In this document: positions 1-11,500 of the stretch, in pieces
Position numbering within the stretch: the stretch's first letter is position 1
How the letters are laid out: each line of letters begins with the position of its first letter
Source of the DNA: Galeopsis tetrahit
Lineage: Eukaryota; Streptophyta; Magnoliopsida; Lamiales; Lamiaceae
Assembly: GCA_963675135.1 (NCBI GenBank)
Contig: OY776124.1
Coordinates: 20,768,066-20,832,065, forward strand
DNA length: 64,000 bases
Direction: 5' to 3'
Program-made: the position numbers and the translations under genes
The notes under the pieces: model-generated
The model's input: the letters and a program-made list of their open reading frames with translations, nothing else
Told to the model about the DNA's origin: nothing
Databases searched by the model: none

Positions 1-2
1 CT

Positions 3-1190
3 CATTCTCATTCCCATCTCTCTGTCACTATCAGTGACTTGAAGCCCCAATGTTTTGATAATTCCAAAAAGGGGGAAAGAGAGAGAGCTAGAGCAAAGGG
101 AACCTTGAAGATAGGTGAATCCAAGGGAAAGGAAAAGGTCCCTGAGATTGAGGAAGAAGAAGAAGAAGACATTGGGAAAGGCAAAGGCCCAATGAACATT
201 GAAGATCTGACTGAGGAAGAGCAAATACAGATTGCTGTAAAGGAATCCATGACTTCTGCAATGGAAAGTCAGGCAAGAAGGCAACAGAGACCTGGTGGTG
301 AATCTGCAGGCCTTGACCCCAAGGAGAAGAATGTTGAAGTAAGGGGGAAGGTGACCAGGACCTCTGAAAGAAAGAGAAAGGATCAAGCCTTCACTGAATT
401 CCCAACCAGCCTGACTCTACCATCTGAGTTTCAATCTGAACAGTCAACTCCACTAAGAAAGTCAAAAAGGCTGAAGAAAGCAGCCAAGTTGCCTGAAATC
501 CAAGAAAAATAAACAGAAGAAGAAGAAAAGGACAAAGAGCCTGAAGCCAGAATGCCCAAACTTGCTGATGATCCTTCAAAACTGTTTGAAGAAGGATTTG
601 GAAAGGATCCTGAAACTCAAGAAAAGCTAGCTCTTAAGAGAGCAAAGGAGAAGATGGATCAGTTGGTTGAGGCCAACAAGGCAAGAGATGAAAGAAGGGC
701 CAACTTCAAAGCTCCAAGAAGGAGGAGAGCTTCATACACAAGGTAGAAGCCTCAGATGCTGCAAAAATGGGACACCCAATACCCTCACCATGACAAGTGG
801 GTGCCAATCTCACTGAATGATGCATGGGAGGAGGCCAAAAGAAGCTTTGTATATGACTTTTATGTCATTGGCAAGTGGCTGGGTGAAGATGTTGAAGAGG
901 TATTTGTGTAGTTCATGTTTGAAAATCACAGGGATCTGTACCAGAAGCTGTTTGCAGCAGCTGATATGGCAAGAATTGAGTTCAAGGCCCCTGGTCCTAT
1001 TCTGTACATGCCTCCCAAGTTCAATGGGAAATTAATTGATGAAGGGAAGATTCTGGAGGAGTTCATCTCAATCATGAGGATGGAGAAGATGAAGCCTGGC
1101 CCCAAAGGAACCAATCAGGACATTTGGGAGCTGAAGAAGAGAGTCTGGGCTCAGTATGGAATTGCTCCTCAGGATGATGGAACTCTTTGA
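3..1190 (+). pseudogene. third ORF (env-like position) of S1, C-terminal part, decayed
   Basis: One reading frame runs from base 3 to 1190, broken by in-frame stops at 510 (TAA), 744 (TAG) and near 909 (TAG). The product is highly charged: an acidic run of glutamates near 145-170, lysine-rich blocks (KSKRLKKAAK near 455-485), then a more globular C-terminus ending about 300 bp before the LTR. Position between pol and the 3' LTR matches the third ORF of Sireviruses, often called env-like. I see no signal peptide or membrane segment. The DNA at 66-79 is a perfect copy of the element's own polypurine tract inside the frame. The N-terminal half lies outside the window. The function of this protein is not established. 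Confidence 0.7.
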
Positions 1191-1485
1191 AGCTTGAGTT
1201 CAACCCTTCCCTTATTATTATATTCTGTTGTTTTGATGATATTATGTCTGTATCAGCTAGTGAGTCCTTTTAATTTTCTGTTTTGTAATGCTTCACGAGA
1301 TATATGAAAGGATCACTACTTTTCTATCAAGAGATAACAACTCATTATCTCAACTAACCTGACATGACCTAAATACTTTATTTAGTATTTGTACTAACAG
1401 TTTGTTTCAAGAAAGATGACCAGAGTACTCATCCTGAAAATTTAGTCTAAGTCAAGTTCCCTTTGTAATAGGTTTTGGCATCATC
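1191..1485 (+). other. 3' non-coding region of S1
   Basis: AT-rich stretch between the stop of the third ORF and the polypurine tract. No ORF or recognisable structural element is visible. It probably belongs to the 3' untranslated part of the retrotransposon transcript. Confidence 0.6.
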
Positions 1486-1499
1486 AAAAAGGGGGAAAT
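1486..1499 (+). other. polypurine tract of S1
   Basis: AAAAAGGGGGAAAT sits directly 5' of the LTR start TGTTGGG. This is the expected primer site for plus-strand DNA synthesis. The same tract lies before the 3' LTRs of S2 and S3. Confidence 0.9.
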
Positions 1500-3143
1500 T
1501 GTTGGGAAATAAAATGATTTTGATTAAGATACCAAAACCCCTGATTGATGATGATCAGGATAGTTGAGATACAGTCTTGAAATGTATCAGTCTAGTTGTC
1601 TCAGGATAGTTGAGACAGTAAAAATGCCTAAGTCTAAAATCTCAGAAATGTTGTGAGATTTATAGTTCAGGGTAGTTGTCCAAAGCTGAAATGTTAGGCA
1701 GCTTGTTAAGTGTTAAACTTTAGGACAAGTTTGCTGAAGGATACATCATTCATAAGCCTGCTAAAGAGGACAACCTTGCTGAGTGATCAATGGCATGAAG
1801 TAAAGCTGCATTGAAATTATAAGAGCTACATCAGATCAGCTGGTAATTGAATGAGGATTTCAACATTGAATGCTACCTATTCAGAAGACATATTTAATGA
1901 AGCATTCATTACTATCAAGCCTGAACTTAGCATTGAAGACTTAGAAGCATTAAAGACTGAAGCATTGAATGAATGTTGGAACATTCTAGTTTGCAGCAGG
2001 AATGTTCAGGGGAGTTGTCCCATCTGACCGTTGGTTGAAGTAGAGTCTGCCACAAATCAACCTTGGGAAATGTGCATATTTGGAAACTGACACAAGTCAT
2101 CTCAGCCGCATTTTTCAGAAGTCAACACATTCATTCAAGTAACCATTGAAGAAACATTTACACAGTGGATAATAGGATGTCAAGCTTCACAACCGTTTCA
2201 ATGGTGCTGCAAATAGACAAGCTTGAAATGCTATCTCTCCAACGGATAGTTGATCAAATTTGCCTATAAATTCAGAGGTGATCAAAGGATTCAAGCATCC
2301 AACTACTTGCTATAAAACTATCGTCAAGCATTCAAAGGAAACCTAAGTTGTTCTTAAGAATCCCAAGTTTCCTGATCACTTCAAATAGCTAAGCCTATTC
2401 TTGTAAAATCCCAAGCTTAGCATTGAGATATCCTAAGCCTTTACACTGTTCTTATTGTAAAGGATATCTCTTCTAGTTGGAACCTAACCTCAAACTCTTA
2501 CCTCATTAAGTGAAGGAGTGTTTGTTGTAGAAGTGAGGAGTTAAGGACTGTTATTGAAACACAGTCTTAACTCAGAGAGATTGAGCACTAGGACTCAGAT
2601 TATCCTAGGGATCAAAGCACTAAGAGAGTGTTGTTGATCAGTGCACCTTGGCACTATAAAACAAGCTAATTCCATTGTTAAGGAATTATCCTGTTCAATC
2701 AGGGAAAGTGGATGTAGGAGTATTGAGACTCTGAACCACTATAAACTCTGTGCCATTTACTTACTGCTTTCATTCTATTGTTTGCATTGTTTTTCTCTCA
2801 ATCATTCATTTCCAAAGGATGAAATTCAGCAACATTAGAAAAACTGTTTTGGACAAAGTCCTTGATTCATTGGTTGTTTTCAGAAATTAACTTGGAGTAT
2901 TTTCTCAAAGAAAAGGTCAACCACATTCCGCACTTAGAAAATCTCTTAGATATCTATTCAACTAGGTACTGTCTAGTTCTCAGTAGGAAAGTTATCTTTG
3001 GAAAATCACTCAGGAAAGCTGTCAAGACAACCTTCTTGATCATACCAGCTACAGCTTTTAAAAAAGAAAAAGAAGAATTTGCATACACAAGTGCATTCCC
3101 CCCCCCCCCATACACTTGTGTCATACTCCATCAAGGACCAACA
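1500..3143 (+). repeat. 3' LTR of S1 (1644 bp)
   Basis: The LTR begins TGTTGGGAAAT and ends CAAGGACCAACA, a TG...CA pair with the short inverted TGTTGG/CCAACA ends. A TATA-like TATAAATT is at 2265-2272. A run of 12 C at 3098-3109 is flanked by ACACAAGTG (3085-3093) and CACTTGTGT (3113-3121), a nine-base-pair stem with a C-rich loop about 20 bp before the LTR end. The sequence is related over most of its length to the S4 and S5 LTRs, with many differences. Confidence 0.9.
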
Positions 3144-4391
3144 GAGATAAAGAAAAAAAATTAATGACAATTAATTGTCAAACTTACCGAATTAACAAAA
3201 ATAAAATTAACAACTTTGATGAATTGATGAAAACATGATCAATGGTCCACAAACTTTTGTGCCGAAATAAAAAAATGTTAATGGAATGATGTATTATATA
3301 TTAATAGATTTTGAATATAAAGGAGTGCTATGTTGATAATCTGAATAATTAATTTTAAATTAAATTAAAATTTGAAACTCGCACATGCCAACTTATGCAT
3401 CTATATATTTATATATATATATATATAAGAAAACAATTAATTAAAATTGACCTCAAAAAAAAAAAACAATTAATTAAAATTAATAATCTCTTCTAAAATA
3501 AAAAAATTATCGTACACGTATAATTTTAAGATAAAATTTGTTATTGAATAGAAAATGCAGCCTAATTCTAAAAACCAATTGAGAAGAATATCGATTTATA
3601 ATGAAGAAGATGATGAAAATAAATAAATATTGAAATTAATCTAATACTTAAAGAATCTAGAAAATTTGTACAAATCTTCAAACTTTTTTGTAAAATAATG
3701 AATTTATTAATCCGCTCATAAGCATTGTACATTTCACATGTTTCTGCTCACACGTTACTTTTTATAACACATGATTAAATACATGAACCAAACCACAATA
3801 AATGTGTAAATGCAAAAATATTAAAAAATCTTCAAAGAAAGAATGACATCTTGAACAAATCTTCAAGTTTTTGAAGAATATGACGACGAAATCTTCAATC
3901 CCCTGTTCAAAAAATCTTCAGAAATTTACCACTATTCTTCAAATCTTCAATATTCGGATAAATTAACAAATAAATCTAGAAAAATCTACATATATATCTT
4001 GTAGAAGAATATAAAAAAATTTATTCGAGATACACACATATGAAAAAATAAAAACAAAAAAAATCTAACATTCGAAGATACAAAAGACAAAAGAGAGATA
4101 AGGTGAGAATGATGAACAAAAAAAGACGAATTTATAGAGAAAATAAGAAAAATGTTACCAATTTTATGCAATTGATCTAAAGGTTAGAATTCAATCAAGA
4201 AATATCAACGGTTAAATTGAAGGATGATAAATGGAAGACATTAATTACAATTAATATAAAAGTTTACCATAATTATAGAGAAGACTAAAAGGGCGGCCAA
4301 GATCAAGATGAAAAAAATCGATCAACGGACCAAATCGTTTCCCGTCAAAACCAAAAATGGTAATGCGATGGTGTATTATATATTTATAGAT
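3144..4391. other. AT-rich intergenic sequence
   Basis: No gene is supported. The stretch holds a TA microsatellite (about 3404-3427), a short duplicated block containing ACAATTAATTAAAATT (3434-3450 and 3468-3483), and six copies of the word AATCTTCA between 3671 and 3950. A degenerate direct repeat of roughly 80 bp is seen at 3230-3310 and 4312-4395, both containing GTATTATATAT; it may be the relic of an older element. Confidence 0.6.
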
Positions 4392-4423
4392 ATAGGAAAT
4401 CAAACATTCAAACTGAGAATAAC

Positions 4424-5734
4424 TGTTGGGATATGAATTCTAGAACAAGTCCTAAATGATGAATAAAAGATAAAAGATAAAGTTTTGATAAGCCAAAAAG
4501 AAGACTTGAATATTTTCTAAGTGTTGACTAATCTAGTCTAGTTGAGTTGAAGTCATCTTGTACAGATCAGTAGAATTCAAAAGACAAGTACAGTTTAAGT
4601 ATTATTAAAAGATAAGTATGATTTATAAGTACTTCATATCTGTTCATATATGTTAGATTGTTACTGAGCTATTTAAATGTTGTATAGAGCTCATGATGTT
4701 TCTATATGTAATAGATTAGATTCTTTGTATAGTTTATAAGTTGACTAAGCTTGTATTATAAAAGCTTAAAGTAATGTAATAGTCTTGTTAGGTTAGATGA
4801 TAGGACTAGATTAGTTCTATTAGAAGTCTACTACACAAGAAGAGAAGACCAGTCTACTACTCAAGACAGGTGGACTACAAGACAAGTACATATACAAGTC
4901 TACTCAAGACAAATCAACTTGAAGTTAGTTACAAATACGCGTGAAGTGATAAAGATATAGAAGTTAGTTATGGAATAACTAATTCATAACAGAAACGCGT
5001 GGATTGATAAATAAGATTCAGTTGAAGGTAGTTATCAAGAAAAGTTGGTTACAACTTACTAAGTTCTTGAAGATTGAAGTCTATAAATACTTCATGATGG
5101 TGATCAATTGAGAACAACTGAAACACTGACGTTCATACTCAAGTGAAGCATTTTCAGAGATATAATTGAAGTTTACTCTCAGAGTTGATTGAAGTTCAGA
5201 AAGATAGCCAGAAGACAAGTGAAGAGTTCAGAAGGCTACTACTGAAGAACAGAGAAGTTTTTAGTTTTTGTTTGTTATTTTCAAGGTGCTAGATACTTGT
5301 AAAATTTCTAGTAAGATCGTAGACATATCTGGAGGTATAGTCTGTTGAAGATCTAAGTCTTCTTCTTGGGACTTTAAAGACAGGAACACACACTTGTACT
5401 CGATTGGAAGAGTTTAGTGGAAACATCACAACTGGGTTTGTGAGAGTGGATGTAGACAAGTTGTCGAACCACTATAAATCTTGTGTTTGATTTACTTTAC
5501 AGTTTTGATTGTTTAAATTGCTTAATTGGTTAATTACATAACTGATCTAGACTAGTTGAGTATAGAACAGAGTTCTCGAAAATAAGTTGAGTATAATCTT
5601 GAATTGGGCTCATTGATAATTTCGTATTCCGCACATTGTACTTTGATATTTCGAAAGATTTTTGAAAAGTCTATTCACCCCCCTCTAGACATTTTCACTA
5701 GCTTACTCGTTATTAACTCAACTTGGGACCAACA
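4424..5734 (+). repeat. 5' LTR of S2 (1311 bp)
   Basis: Begins TGTTGGGATATG and ends GGGACCAACA. Contains a TATA box, two ACGCGT motifs, and near its 3' end a hairpin (GTCTA 5669-5673 with TAGAC 5686-5690) with six C in the loop. It is followed after two bases by the primer-binding site. Confidence 0.95.
5082..5089 (+). promoter_or_regulatory. TATA box of S2 5' LTR
   Basis: TATAAATA, preceded by CTTGAAGATTGAAGTC. It is the only strong TATA match in this part of the LTR and should drive the genomic transcript. Two ACGCGT motifs (about 4937 and 4995) lie 85-145 bp upstream; CGCG-type boxes are bound by CAMTA factors in plants, which is an inference here. Confidence 0.65.
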
Positions 5735-5736
5735 AG

Positions 5737-5750
5737 TGGTATCAGAGCAG
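5737..5750 (+). other. primer-binding site of S2 (tRNA-iMet)
   Basis: TGGTATCAGAGCAG starts two bases after the LTR. TGGTATCAGAGC is the usual complement of the 3' end of plant initiator tRNA-Met used by copia elements to start minus-strand synthesis. Confidence 0.95.
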
Positions 5751-5933
5751 TAGTTTACGAACTGCTGTTTCTTGATAACCGACTCAAGACTTAGGGTGAA
5801 GTCTTGGTCCTTGACTGTTCTTGTATACGTGTTCTTGATCATATTCTTGTATCATCTGTTTTCCGTGCTCCTTGTTCTTGACTTATCTGTTGTTCTTGAT
5901 CATAACTCTACTTAGCACTTATTTCTTGAAATC

Positions 5934-8477
5934 ATGTCTCTTGAGATAAGCGCCAACAAACTACCTAAGTTCCAGGTACAGGATTACGACTATTGGAAGC
6001 TAAGGATGGAAGCCATCTTCAGCTCCACTCATGACTTAATGATCTCTGTCATCACTGAAGGTCCAATTGTGACCATGATCCCAAACACAGCTGCTCTCGA
6101 CGCAAATCAACCCGTGGGTACTCTCGTCAAGAAACCAAGGTCAGAACTTACATCTGAAGAAATGAGACAGAATAATTTGGATAGCTTGGCCAAGAATTAC
6201 ATCTTACACACTCTTCCTAATGAGTATCTGGGAAAAGTGTTAAAATGTAAAACTGCCAAAGAAATGTGGGACCGCTTAGCTATCATTTGTGAAGGGACAT
6301 CCCTAATCAAAGAAAGCAAGCTTTCCACTGCTGTCCAAAGATTCGAATCATTTCATATGCAAACTGGTGAAACAATAGACCAGTTGGATACTCGTTTTAC
6401 CAAAATCATGAATGACTTGGAAGTCCTTGGTAAATCTTATACTCCACGTGAAATCAATCTTAGGATTCTCAAAAGCCTTGATAGTCGTTGGAAGATGGTA
6501 AAAATGCTTGTTAAGAATACCCAAGATATAGACGTATGGACAGCAGAGACTATGTTTCAAACTCTAAAGGCTCATGAGTTTGATCTAGACGAAGATGAAC
6601 CCATAGTAAGTAGTGACAGAGAACATGCTGTATCTAAGAACGTTGCTTTTAAGGCTAGTTCGTCTAAGGTAGACAGGTCTAAGACTAAGACTAGGTCTGC
6701 TTCTGTGAAAGACGAGTTAGATACTGATCTTAGCCTGAAGGATCAGGTAAGCCTCATGGTTAGAAAGTTTGATAGGCTGAATAAACGATTTGGAAGATAT
6801 AAGAAGTTCTATAGAGAGCATAGAGGGTCTGCTTCTAAGAACTCGTCTGAAACCAGACGAGACCGAAACTCGTCCGAAAGGAGAGACGAAGTCTCGAAAG
6901 GTAACAGACAAGATAGAGAGTCTGATGGTAGGAAAATTACTCGTTCTGATAGACGTGATAAACGAAGGAACAACTCTCCTATTAAAAAGGCTACTAATGA
7001 TCTCGTGTGCTATAACTGTGAGAAACCAGGTCACTACATATATGAATGTCCAGACCTGAGTACTGATGATCGAGAAGAACGCAAAGCACGAAGGGAAAGA
7101 AGATACAACCGTGGTAAAAAGGCAATGATGGCCAATAATGACTCTGACTCTGACTCAGACGAGTTGCCATCATCCTCATCTAGCTACCCGTCTAAACCAG
7201 ATCACGATGAAGCATTCATAGTTGATGATGGTTTATGCTTCATGGCTAAAATCGACCAAGAGGTATCATCTGTTACTTCCTTTCAATCATGTGATGAATC
7301 AGATTCTGATGAAAGTGACACTGCCAGTAGCCAAGTAGGGAGTAGTCTTCAGCACTCTACTAATGCAGTTGAAGACGACCTCCTACTTGCCAACAAGGCA
7401 TTCATTGAAGTCAGTGACGAAAACATCACCTTAAGACAAGAAATCATTGATCTTAAGGAAGCTCAGTCTAAAGTAGATCCTAATATAACAGTCCTAAATG
7501 AACGCTTGCAAGAAGAGTTGAGACAACTCAAAGACAAGTGTACATTGACTGACAAGTTGTATCAAGACCTACTTAAGACACATGCGACTGAGAAACATGA
7601 ATTCAATGTCTTACAAAGTAAGCTCAAAAAACTTGAAGAACGTAATAAGTTCTTAGAAACCGAGATTGTCACTCTAGACCTTAAACTTACTGACCTGGTT
7701 AACTCGTCTAAGGTTAACATTGAATTGTCAGATAGGTATAGGGCTCCAGCTGACAAGACAGGCATAGGTGCTGAGACATCAAGCTCGTCTACTCTAGTTC
7801 CTAAGAACCCTACTATTTTCATCTCAAGCTCTTTGACTAATGATAAAGGAAAAGAACCATTGATATACGATATTGACACTCCATCAAAAGGTACTGTACC
7901 AAGACAAGCTCGAGTTAACATTCCAATTACCAAGGGAGGTAAAAAGAATGGTAACAACAAGCCTGTTCAACCTAGAACTAATCTTCAAAGGACTAGGAAT
8001 CGTGGACGACCAAATCAGGTCAGATACGAGGACTGGTATCCTGAGGAGACTAGTACTAGACAAGTACAGACTAGACGACAAGAGTCTAGACCTCCTTTCA
8101 TAAGGCAGTCTCAACTCTACTCGTCTAGACCTAGACAGGAAGGTCCAAAATATCGTACACAACCTGTTCTATATCCTCCACCTTTATCATATGATATCCA
8201 AGGAGAAGAAAGACTTAAACATGTCTATAAACCGTATGGACCTAATGCATACAAACCTTACTCTGACTATCATAGACAAGTGCCTGCTCAAGTAGAGATT
8301 AAGTCAAAAGGCTATCTCCAAAGAGTAGACCCGAACTCGACTGATAGGCCGGATAAGGACAACAAGGTCTTATTTTGCAACAAATATGGTCGAAAGCTTA
8401 GAAGGTCAAACTTGTTCAAGACTCCAATGTACATTTGGATTCCATTGAACTCGACTAACCCCCAAGGACCCCAATAA
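5934..8477 (+). CDS. gag: Gag of S2
   Basis: Structural protein that forms the virus-like particle and binds the element's RNA. The ORF has 847 codons, unbroken, starting at ATG 5934 about 200 bp after the primer site. Residues 1-220 resemble the copia gag N-terminal region (motifs YWKLRMEAIF, AKEMWDRL, LRILKSLD). A CCHC zinc knuckle with spacing C-x2-C-x4-H-x4-C is at residues 359-372. An arginine/serine-rich stretch precedes it. A serine/aspartate-rich acidic part and a predicted coiled coil (about 480-600) follow. The long C-terminal extension beyond the knuckle is typical of Sireviruses. It ends TAA at 8475; pol lies in the -1 frame just downstream. The S3 copy is almost identical but broken. 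Confidence 0.93.
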   Translation: MSLEISANKLPKFQVQDYDYWKLRMEAIFSSTHDLMISVITEGPIVTMIPNTAALDANQPVGTLVKKPRSELTSEEMRQNNLDSLAKNYILHTLPNEYLGKVLKCKTAKEMWDRLAIICEGTSLIKESKLSTAVQRFESFHMQTGETIDQLDTRFTKIMNDLEVLGKSYTPREINLRILKSLDSRWKMVKMLVKNTQDIDVWTAETMFQTLKAHEFDLDEDEPIVSSDREHAVSKNVAFKASSSKVDRSKTKTRSASVKDELDTDLSLKDQVSLMVRKFDRLNKRFGRYKKFYREHRGSASKNSSETRRDRNSSERRDEVSKGNRQDRESDGRKITRSDRRDKRRNNSPIKKATNDLVCYNCEKPGHYIYECPDLSTDDREERKARRERRYNRGKKAMMANNDSDSDSDELPSSSSSYPSKPDHDEAFIVDDGLCFMAKIDQEVSSVTSFQSCDESDSDESDTASSQVGSSLQHSTNAVEDDLLLANKAFIEVSDENITLRQEIIDLKEAQSKVDPNITVLNERLQEELRQLKDKCTLTDKLYQDLLKTHATEKHEFNVLQSKLKKLEERNKFLETEIVTLDLKLTDLVNSSKVNIELSDRYRAPADKTGIGAETSSSSTLVPKNPTIFISSSLTNDKGKEPLIYDIDTPSKGTVPRQARVNIPITKGGKKNGNNKPVQPRTNLQRTRNRGRPNQVRYEDWYPEETSTRQVQTRRQESRPPFIRQSQLYSSRPRQEGPKYRTQPVLYPPPLSYDIQGEERLKHVYKPYGPNAYKPYSDYHRQVPAQVEIKSKGYLQRVDPNSTDRPDKDNKVLFCNKYGRKLRRSNLFKTPMYIWIPLNSTNPQGPQ

Positions 8478-8486
8478 ACAAGGAGG

Positions 8487-8518
8487 GTACCTAAATTATG
8501 TATTATCATCTATTGCAG
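8487..8518 (+). other. gag-pol junction interval of S2
   Basis: The 32-nt interval starts GTACCTAAA and ends TTGCAG. Removing exactly this interval would join 8486 (gag frame, phase 0) to 8519 (pol frame, phase 0). The gag stop at 8475 lies four codons upstream and would still have to be passed. The interval is conserved in S3, and a 24-nt version is present in S4. It is shorter than known plant introns, so splicing is unproven. Confidence 0.45.
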
Positions 8519-11500
8519 GGTCGAATCGATCTATACAAGAAAGGTGGCTCAACAGGAGAAACTTGGTACATAGATAGTGGTTGTTCGCACCACATGACTG
8601 GTACTAAGACTCTCTTATCAAGCTATCGTGAGCAAGAAGGACCAAAAGTGATATTTGGTGATAGCTCCATTGCTGTTACTAAAGGATTTGGTTATGTTCG
8701 AAATGGAGACATAGAGATTCAAGATGTTTCTTATGTTGAAGGCTTGAAATATAATTTACTCTCTGTTTCACAATTTTGTGATCGTGGATACAAGGTGCAG
8801 TTCAAGAGTCAGAAATGTGAAATCATCGACAAGAAAACACACACAGTCCTACTAGTCGGCATTAGACAAGGAAGTGTGTACATAGTGAACTGGAACAGTT
8901 GTCCGAGGGACACCTGTCTACTTACTAAGAATCCTAAAGAACTTGGCTGGCTCTGGCATAGACGCCTTTATCATCTAAACTTTAAGGTTCTTAATAAGAT
9001 AGCCAGAGACTACCTTGTGGAAGGTATTCCCAATGAAGTCTACTATAAGTCACATGTATGCACCTCCTGTCAAAAAGGTAAACAGGTGAAGGGTTCTTTC
9101 AAATCTATTCCATCCCTCTCAACCAGTAGAGTTCTTGAACTTCTACATATGGACTTACATGGCCCAATAACTCCTCCAACTTTGAACGGTAGAAGGTACA
9201 CACTTGTTGTGGTAGACGACTATTCTAAGTTCACTTGGGTAGTCTTCTTACACAAGAAGAGTGATACACAAACACTTTTTCCTGATCTGTTGAAGAAGTT
9301 ACAGGTTGAGAAGAATCAGTCAATTGTCAAGATACGTAGTGACAAGGGTACTGAATTCATTAACTGCTATATTCAAGAATTTTGTTCTAAGCGTGGCATC
9401 CAGCACCTTACTAGTGCAGCTAGGACACCACAGCAAAATGGAGTAGCAGAACGAAGGAACAGAACTCTTAAGGAGGCCTACAGGACCATGCTGACAGAGT
9501 ATAATACGCCTCAGAAATTTTGGGCAGAAGCTATCAACACTGCATGCCACTCACAGAATAGAAGTGCTATCAATAAAGCACTAGGTAAGACGCCCTATGA
9601 GGTATGGAAAGGTAGAAAACCCAGAGTTTCATATTTTCATATATTTGGATGCAAGTGTTTCATCCATAACAATGGGAAAAGCAAGTTGAATGCATTCGAT
9701 GCTAAAGCAGACGAGGGGATATTCTTAGGATACTCCTCGACTAGCAAAGCATTTAGAGTATTCAACTACTCAACCCTTTGTGTGGAAGAAACACCACATG
9801 TGGTTTTCGAAGAATCTCAACAGGACCCGTCTACCAACAAGATCAGTGAGAAAGCTACTGAGCTAACTGTCGAAACTGACAAAGACTCAGAGGTATATGA
9901 ATCCGTTCAAGCTTACAATCCGTTTATAAAAGCTCTCGAGTCAGACGACCAGAAGAAGGTGAGTGCTCAAGGTAACTCTACTAGACCAGTTGACATGCCT
10001 AAACTAGTCGACTCGTCTACTCCTATTAAATCTTCTGATGATAATGATGTTGACATGCATGATGCTGTACATGATACAGATGATAGTATTTTTGTTAAGA
10101 ATAGAAATACATGGAAATCAGCGCATAATACTGAAAATATTATTGGTGACTCTACTGTTGGTGTTAAGACTAGAAGACAACTCTTTGAGTCGCAAGAACA
10201 ATCTAGTCCATCTCTGTTTTGATGGTGTTGTTTCCTCTCATCTATCGAGCCAAAAACCATTAATGAGGCATTGGCTGATAGTAATTGGATCATTGCTATG
10301 CAAGACGAGTTAAATCAGTTTGTTCGAAACGACGTCTGGGAACTTGTTGATAGACCAAAACATCATAATGTAGTTGGCACCAGATGGATTTTCAAGAATA
10401 AGAAAGATGAGAATGATGTAGTTGTTCGTAATAAGGCTAGACTAGTCGCCCAAGGCTACTCACAAGCTGAAGGCATAGATTATGATGAAACTTATGCTCC
10501 TGTTGCTAGACTAGAAGCCATTCGATTGTTTCTTGCATATGCTGCTTACATGAAATTCACTGTATATCAAATGGATGTTAAAAGTGCATTTCTTAACGGT
10601 ATTCTTGTGGAAGAAGTACATGTTGAACAACCCCCAGGTTTCGAAGTCAAAGGTAATCAGGTATACAAATTAAAGAAGGCCTTATATGGACTAAAGCAAG
10701 CTCCAAGAGCCTGGTACGATACTCTTTCTCAATTTCTATTAGAAAATGGTTTTACTAAAGGCAAGGTAGACAGAACCTTGTTTAGAAGACAAGAAGGGAA
10801 AGACATTTTACTCGTCCAAATTTACGTAGATGACATCATTTTTGGTTCACCTAACAAAGAGCTGAGTGAAAGTTTTTCAACACTCATGCAAAGTAAATTT
10901 GAGATGTCTATGATGGGTGAAATGAATTACTTTCTTGGACTTCAAGTAAAACAGACCCCTGAAGGGATTTTCATAAATCAAGCAAAGTATACTAGAAATC
11001 TTCTAGACAAGTATGGTTTTAAGACATGCAAGTCTGCTGGCGTACCTATGCTACCTACATACAGAATGGACCCAGACGAACAAGGTAAGTGTACTGATCA
11101 AACTCATTATCGTGGTCTAATTGGTTCATTACTGTACTTGACTGCTAGTAGACCTGATATTGCATTTTCTGTTGGTGTATGTGCTCGTTTTCAAGCTAAC
11201 CCAAAAGAGAGTCATATGGAAACCACTAAAAGGATATTGAAATATTTGAAAGGAACCATAAATCGTGGTATATGGTATCCTTCAAATGATGATTTATCTC
11301 TAAGTGGCTACTCTGATTCTGATTTTGGTGGCTGTAGAATAGATAGGAAATCTACATCTGGTTCTTGTCAATTCTTAGGCACAAAACTCATTTCATGGTT
11401 TTCGAAAAAGCAGACAAGTGTTGCTACCTCTACTACTGAAGCCGAGTATATGGCTGCTGGTAGTTGTTGTAGTCAATTATTATGGCTTATTCAACAGCTT

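Larger units (their letters stand above)
1..3143 (+). mobile_element. Sirevirus S1, 3' portion only
   Basis: Only the 3' end of this Ty1/copia Sirevirus-type element lies in the window: the C-terminal part of its third ORF, a 3' non-coding stretch, a polypurine tract and the 3' LTR. The LTR begins TGTTGGGAA and ends ACCAACA, like S4 and S5 further along, so S1 belongs to the same broad family but is more diverged. The base run after the LTR is GAGAT; the matching target-site copy would lie upstream of position 1 and cannot be checked. Three nonsense codons in the ORF show that it is a dead copy. Confidence 0.85.

Noticed and set aside
8498..8500. ATG 8498 as the certain start of pol
   Set aside because: In S3 the matching ATG is followed by TAA, and in S4 pol lies in the gag frame, so a conserved start here is not supported.
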